From Bradyrhizobium lablabi (lineage in GTDB: Bacteria; Pseudomonadota; Alphaproteobacteria; Rhizobiales; Xanthobacteraceae), in the NCBI RefSeq assembly GCF_001440475.1, contig NZ_LLYB01000099.1, positions 1 through 49,302 of the forward strand: a DNA stretch of 49,302 nt, written 5' to 3'. Below are positions 48,103-49,302 of the stretch, piece after piece. Below the pieces are notes generated by a model. It ran no database searches and had not been told where the DNA came from. It saw only the letters and a list, made by a program, of their open reading frames with translations. Made by a program: the position numbers and the translations under genes. The first letter of the stretch is position 1. The number at the start of each line of letters is the position of its first letter.

Positions 48103-49302
48103 CTACGACTTCCCCGCCACCTTCTGCTTGCCGTAGGTGATGCGGTAGACGGCGCCGTTCCAGTCGTCGGAGACCAGCAGCGAGCCGTCCTTCATCTGCA
48201 GCACATCGACCGGGCGGCCGATATATTTATTGTCTTCCAGGAAGCCGGTGAGGAACGGCTCCAGCGACTTCATCGTGCCGTCCTTGTTGAACTTGGCAAC
48301 CATGAGGTCACCGCCGACTTTCTTGGAGCGATTCCAGGAGCCGTGGCGGGCGATGATGGCCGCGTTCTTGTAGGCTTTCGGGAACAGGCTGCCGGTGTAG
48401 AAGCGCATGCCGAGCGCTGCCGAATGCGGCCCCAACAGTCCCACCGGCGCGGTGTATTCGCTGCAGGATTTACCCCAGCCGAATTCGGGATCGACGATAT
48501 TGCCCTGCAGGCAGAACGGGGCGCCGAAATGTTCGCCGACCTTGGTGATGCGGTTGAGCTCGTCCTCCGGCACGTCTTCCGACATCCAGTCGCGGCCGTT
48601 ATCGGTGAAGTAGAGCTGCTTGGTCTCCGGATGCCAGTCGAAGCCGACGGTGTTGCGGACGCCGCGGGCGATCACTTCTGCGCCCGAACCGTCGAGATTC
48701 ATCCGCTGGATCAGACCGTGCTCGTCGTCGTGCAGGACGTTGTTGCCGGGCTGGCCGACCGGAACGTAGAGCTTATTGTCGGGACCGATGGCGATGAACT
48801 TCCAGCCATGGGCCTCGTCCTTCGGCAGCTTGTCGAAGATCACGGTCGGCTTCGGCGGGTTGTCCAGGTTGTCCTCGACCTTCTCGATCTTGGAGACCTT
48901 GGACAGTTCGGCGATGTAGAGCGTGCCGTCCTTGAAGGCTAGGCCGTTCGGCCGATAGAGGCCGGAGGCCAGCACCTTGACCTCGCGTTTGCCGTCCTTG
49001 TTGACGATGGCATAGACCTTGTCGACCAGACGGCTGCCGACGAACACCGTGCCCTTGTCGCCGAGCGCGAGCGAGCGGGCGTTCGCCATGCCGGCGGCAT
49101 ACACCTCGATGTTGAAACCGGCCGGCACCTTGAGCTTCGCCGTCGGCAATTTGTCGGACGTGGCTGCGATCGGCGGCGGCGCGATCGGCGCAAGCTTGGC
49201 CGCGGCATCGTTGCCGGCGGGACGGCCGATCAACGGCGACCCAGGCGGAAGCGGTGCAGCCGCAGGCGCCGCTCCGGCGGCCGGTGGCGTAGCGGCGGCC
49301 GG
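48103..49302 (-). CDS. Sorbosone dehydrogenase-like PQQ-type beta-propeller, N-terminus cut by window edge
   Basis: The frame is open to base 49302, so the start is outside the window; the TTG at 49233 is not a reliable start. The visible N-terminal end is an Ala/Pro-rich stretch. The propeller body is recognised from LPTAKLKVPAGFNIEVYAAG, SGLYRPNGLAFKDGTLYIAE, GVRNTVGFDWHPETKQLYFTDNG, EDELNRIT...GAPFC, IARHGSWNRSKK and YIGRPVDVLQMKDGSLLVSDDWNG. This family (sorbosone dehydrogenase or soluble glucose dehydrogenase-like) binds PQQ and oxidises sugars or aldoses in the periplasm. A diheme cytochrome c gene follows and may carry its electrons. Confidence 0.87.
   Translation of the reverse strand, partial: PAAATPPAAGAAPAAAPLPPGSPLIGRPAGNDAAAKLAPIAPPPIAATSDKLPTAKLKVPAGFNIEVYAAGMANARSLALGDKGTVFVGSRLVDKVYAIVNKDGKREVKVLASGLYRPNGLAFKDGTLYIAELSKVSKIEKVEDNLDNPPKPTVIFDKLPKDEAHGWKFIAIGPDNKLYVPVGQPGNNVLHDDEHGLIQRMNLDGSGAEVIARGVRNTVGFDWHPETKQLYFTDNGRDWMSEDVPEDELNRITKVGEHFGAPFCLQGNIVDPEFGWGKSCSEYTAPVGLLGPHSAALGMRFYTGSLFPKAYKNAAIIARHGSWNRSKKVGGDLMVAKFNKDGTMKSLEPFLTGFLEDNKYIGRPVDVLQMKDGSLLVSDDWNGAVYRITYGKQKVAGKS

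Noticed and set aside
1..49302. CRISPR array, tRNA/rRNA genes, prophage or intact insertion sequence
   Set aside because: No regularly spaced direct repeats, no tRNA-like cloverleaf with conserved T-loop, and no transposase or integrase domains were seen on reading both strands.

Overview
The window looks like a chromosomal segment from a Bradyrhizobium-like alphaproteobacterium (Nitrobacteraceae). The basis is high GC with strong GC3 coding bias, typical rhizobial gene content (VanA/VanB, PhaZ, TctC-type binding proteins, DUF3297, MatA-type malonyl-CoA decarboxylase), FNR/FixK-type boxes and many REP-like palindromes of the kinds common in Bradyrhizobium and Rhodopseudomonas intergenic regions. 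No tRNA, rRNA, CRISPR array, phage or intact IS was seen. Genes run off both ends.

Layout. 0-6.4 kb: partial L,D-transpeptidase, divergent membrane-anchored Ala/Pro/Glu-rich protein, SseA plus a rhodanese, a CoxE-like VWA protein divergent from a GlsB-type membrane protein and a MoxR ATPase (likely partner of the VWA protein). 6.5-8 kb: a Baeyer-Villiger-type flavin monooxygenase. 8-13.2 kb: a probable aromatic-methoxyl module. A TctC-like binding protein and an O-methyltransferase diverge from vanA, a GntR/FCD regulator and vanB; two GTATAC-centred palindromes lie in the control region. 13.2-16 kb: RlpA-like protein and a REC-PAS-histidine kinase with a perfect FNR/FixK box upstream. 16-25 kb: GMC oxidoreductase, two-gene GNAT unit, SMP-30 lactonase, AraC/GyrI regulator, enolase-superfamily enzyme, cupins, small proteins and a GST. 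25-30 kb: PHA depolymerase, an orphan ModA-like binding protein, and a formate/nitrite channel followed by a fused PP2C phosphatase-Ser/Thr kinase.

30.7-35.3 kb is an accessory-looking stretch with small or secreted proteins (cupin, lipoprotein, lipocalin-like, GYD, SH3-like, WYL-like, Cys-rich), a 227-bp element with near-perfect 22-bp terminal inverted repeats, four copies of a dispersed repeat and two further FNR/FixK boxes. 35.3-39.4 kb: amino-acid-type ABC binding protein, a translationally coupled Cys-rich/OmpA pair, a DUF4239 gene broken by two single-base frameshifts, and an MFS transporter. 39.4-49.3 kb: AraC regulator divergent from the MFS gene, malonyl-CoA decarboxylase, DUF418 protein and GNAT enzyme, SerA, amidase-glutathione peroxidase-DUF3297 operon, and a diheme cytochrome c beside a partial sorbosone-dehydrogenase-like enzyme.

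The most notable observations are (i) two separately encoded secreted proteins that share an exact C-X7-C-X12-C-X11-C spacing, four repeats in all, one preceded by an FNR/FixK box and the other coupled to an OmpA-domain protein; (ii) three 14-bp FNR/FixK boxes marking a sensor kinase, a GYD protein and a Cys-rich protein as candidate low-oxygen genes; (iii) the operator pair at vanA exactly 63 bp apart; and (iv) the repeat-rich 31-35 kb region. All functional statements are from reading motifs; no database search was possible.
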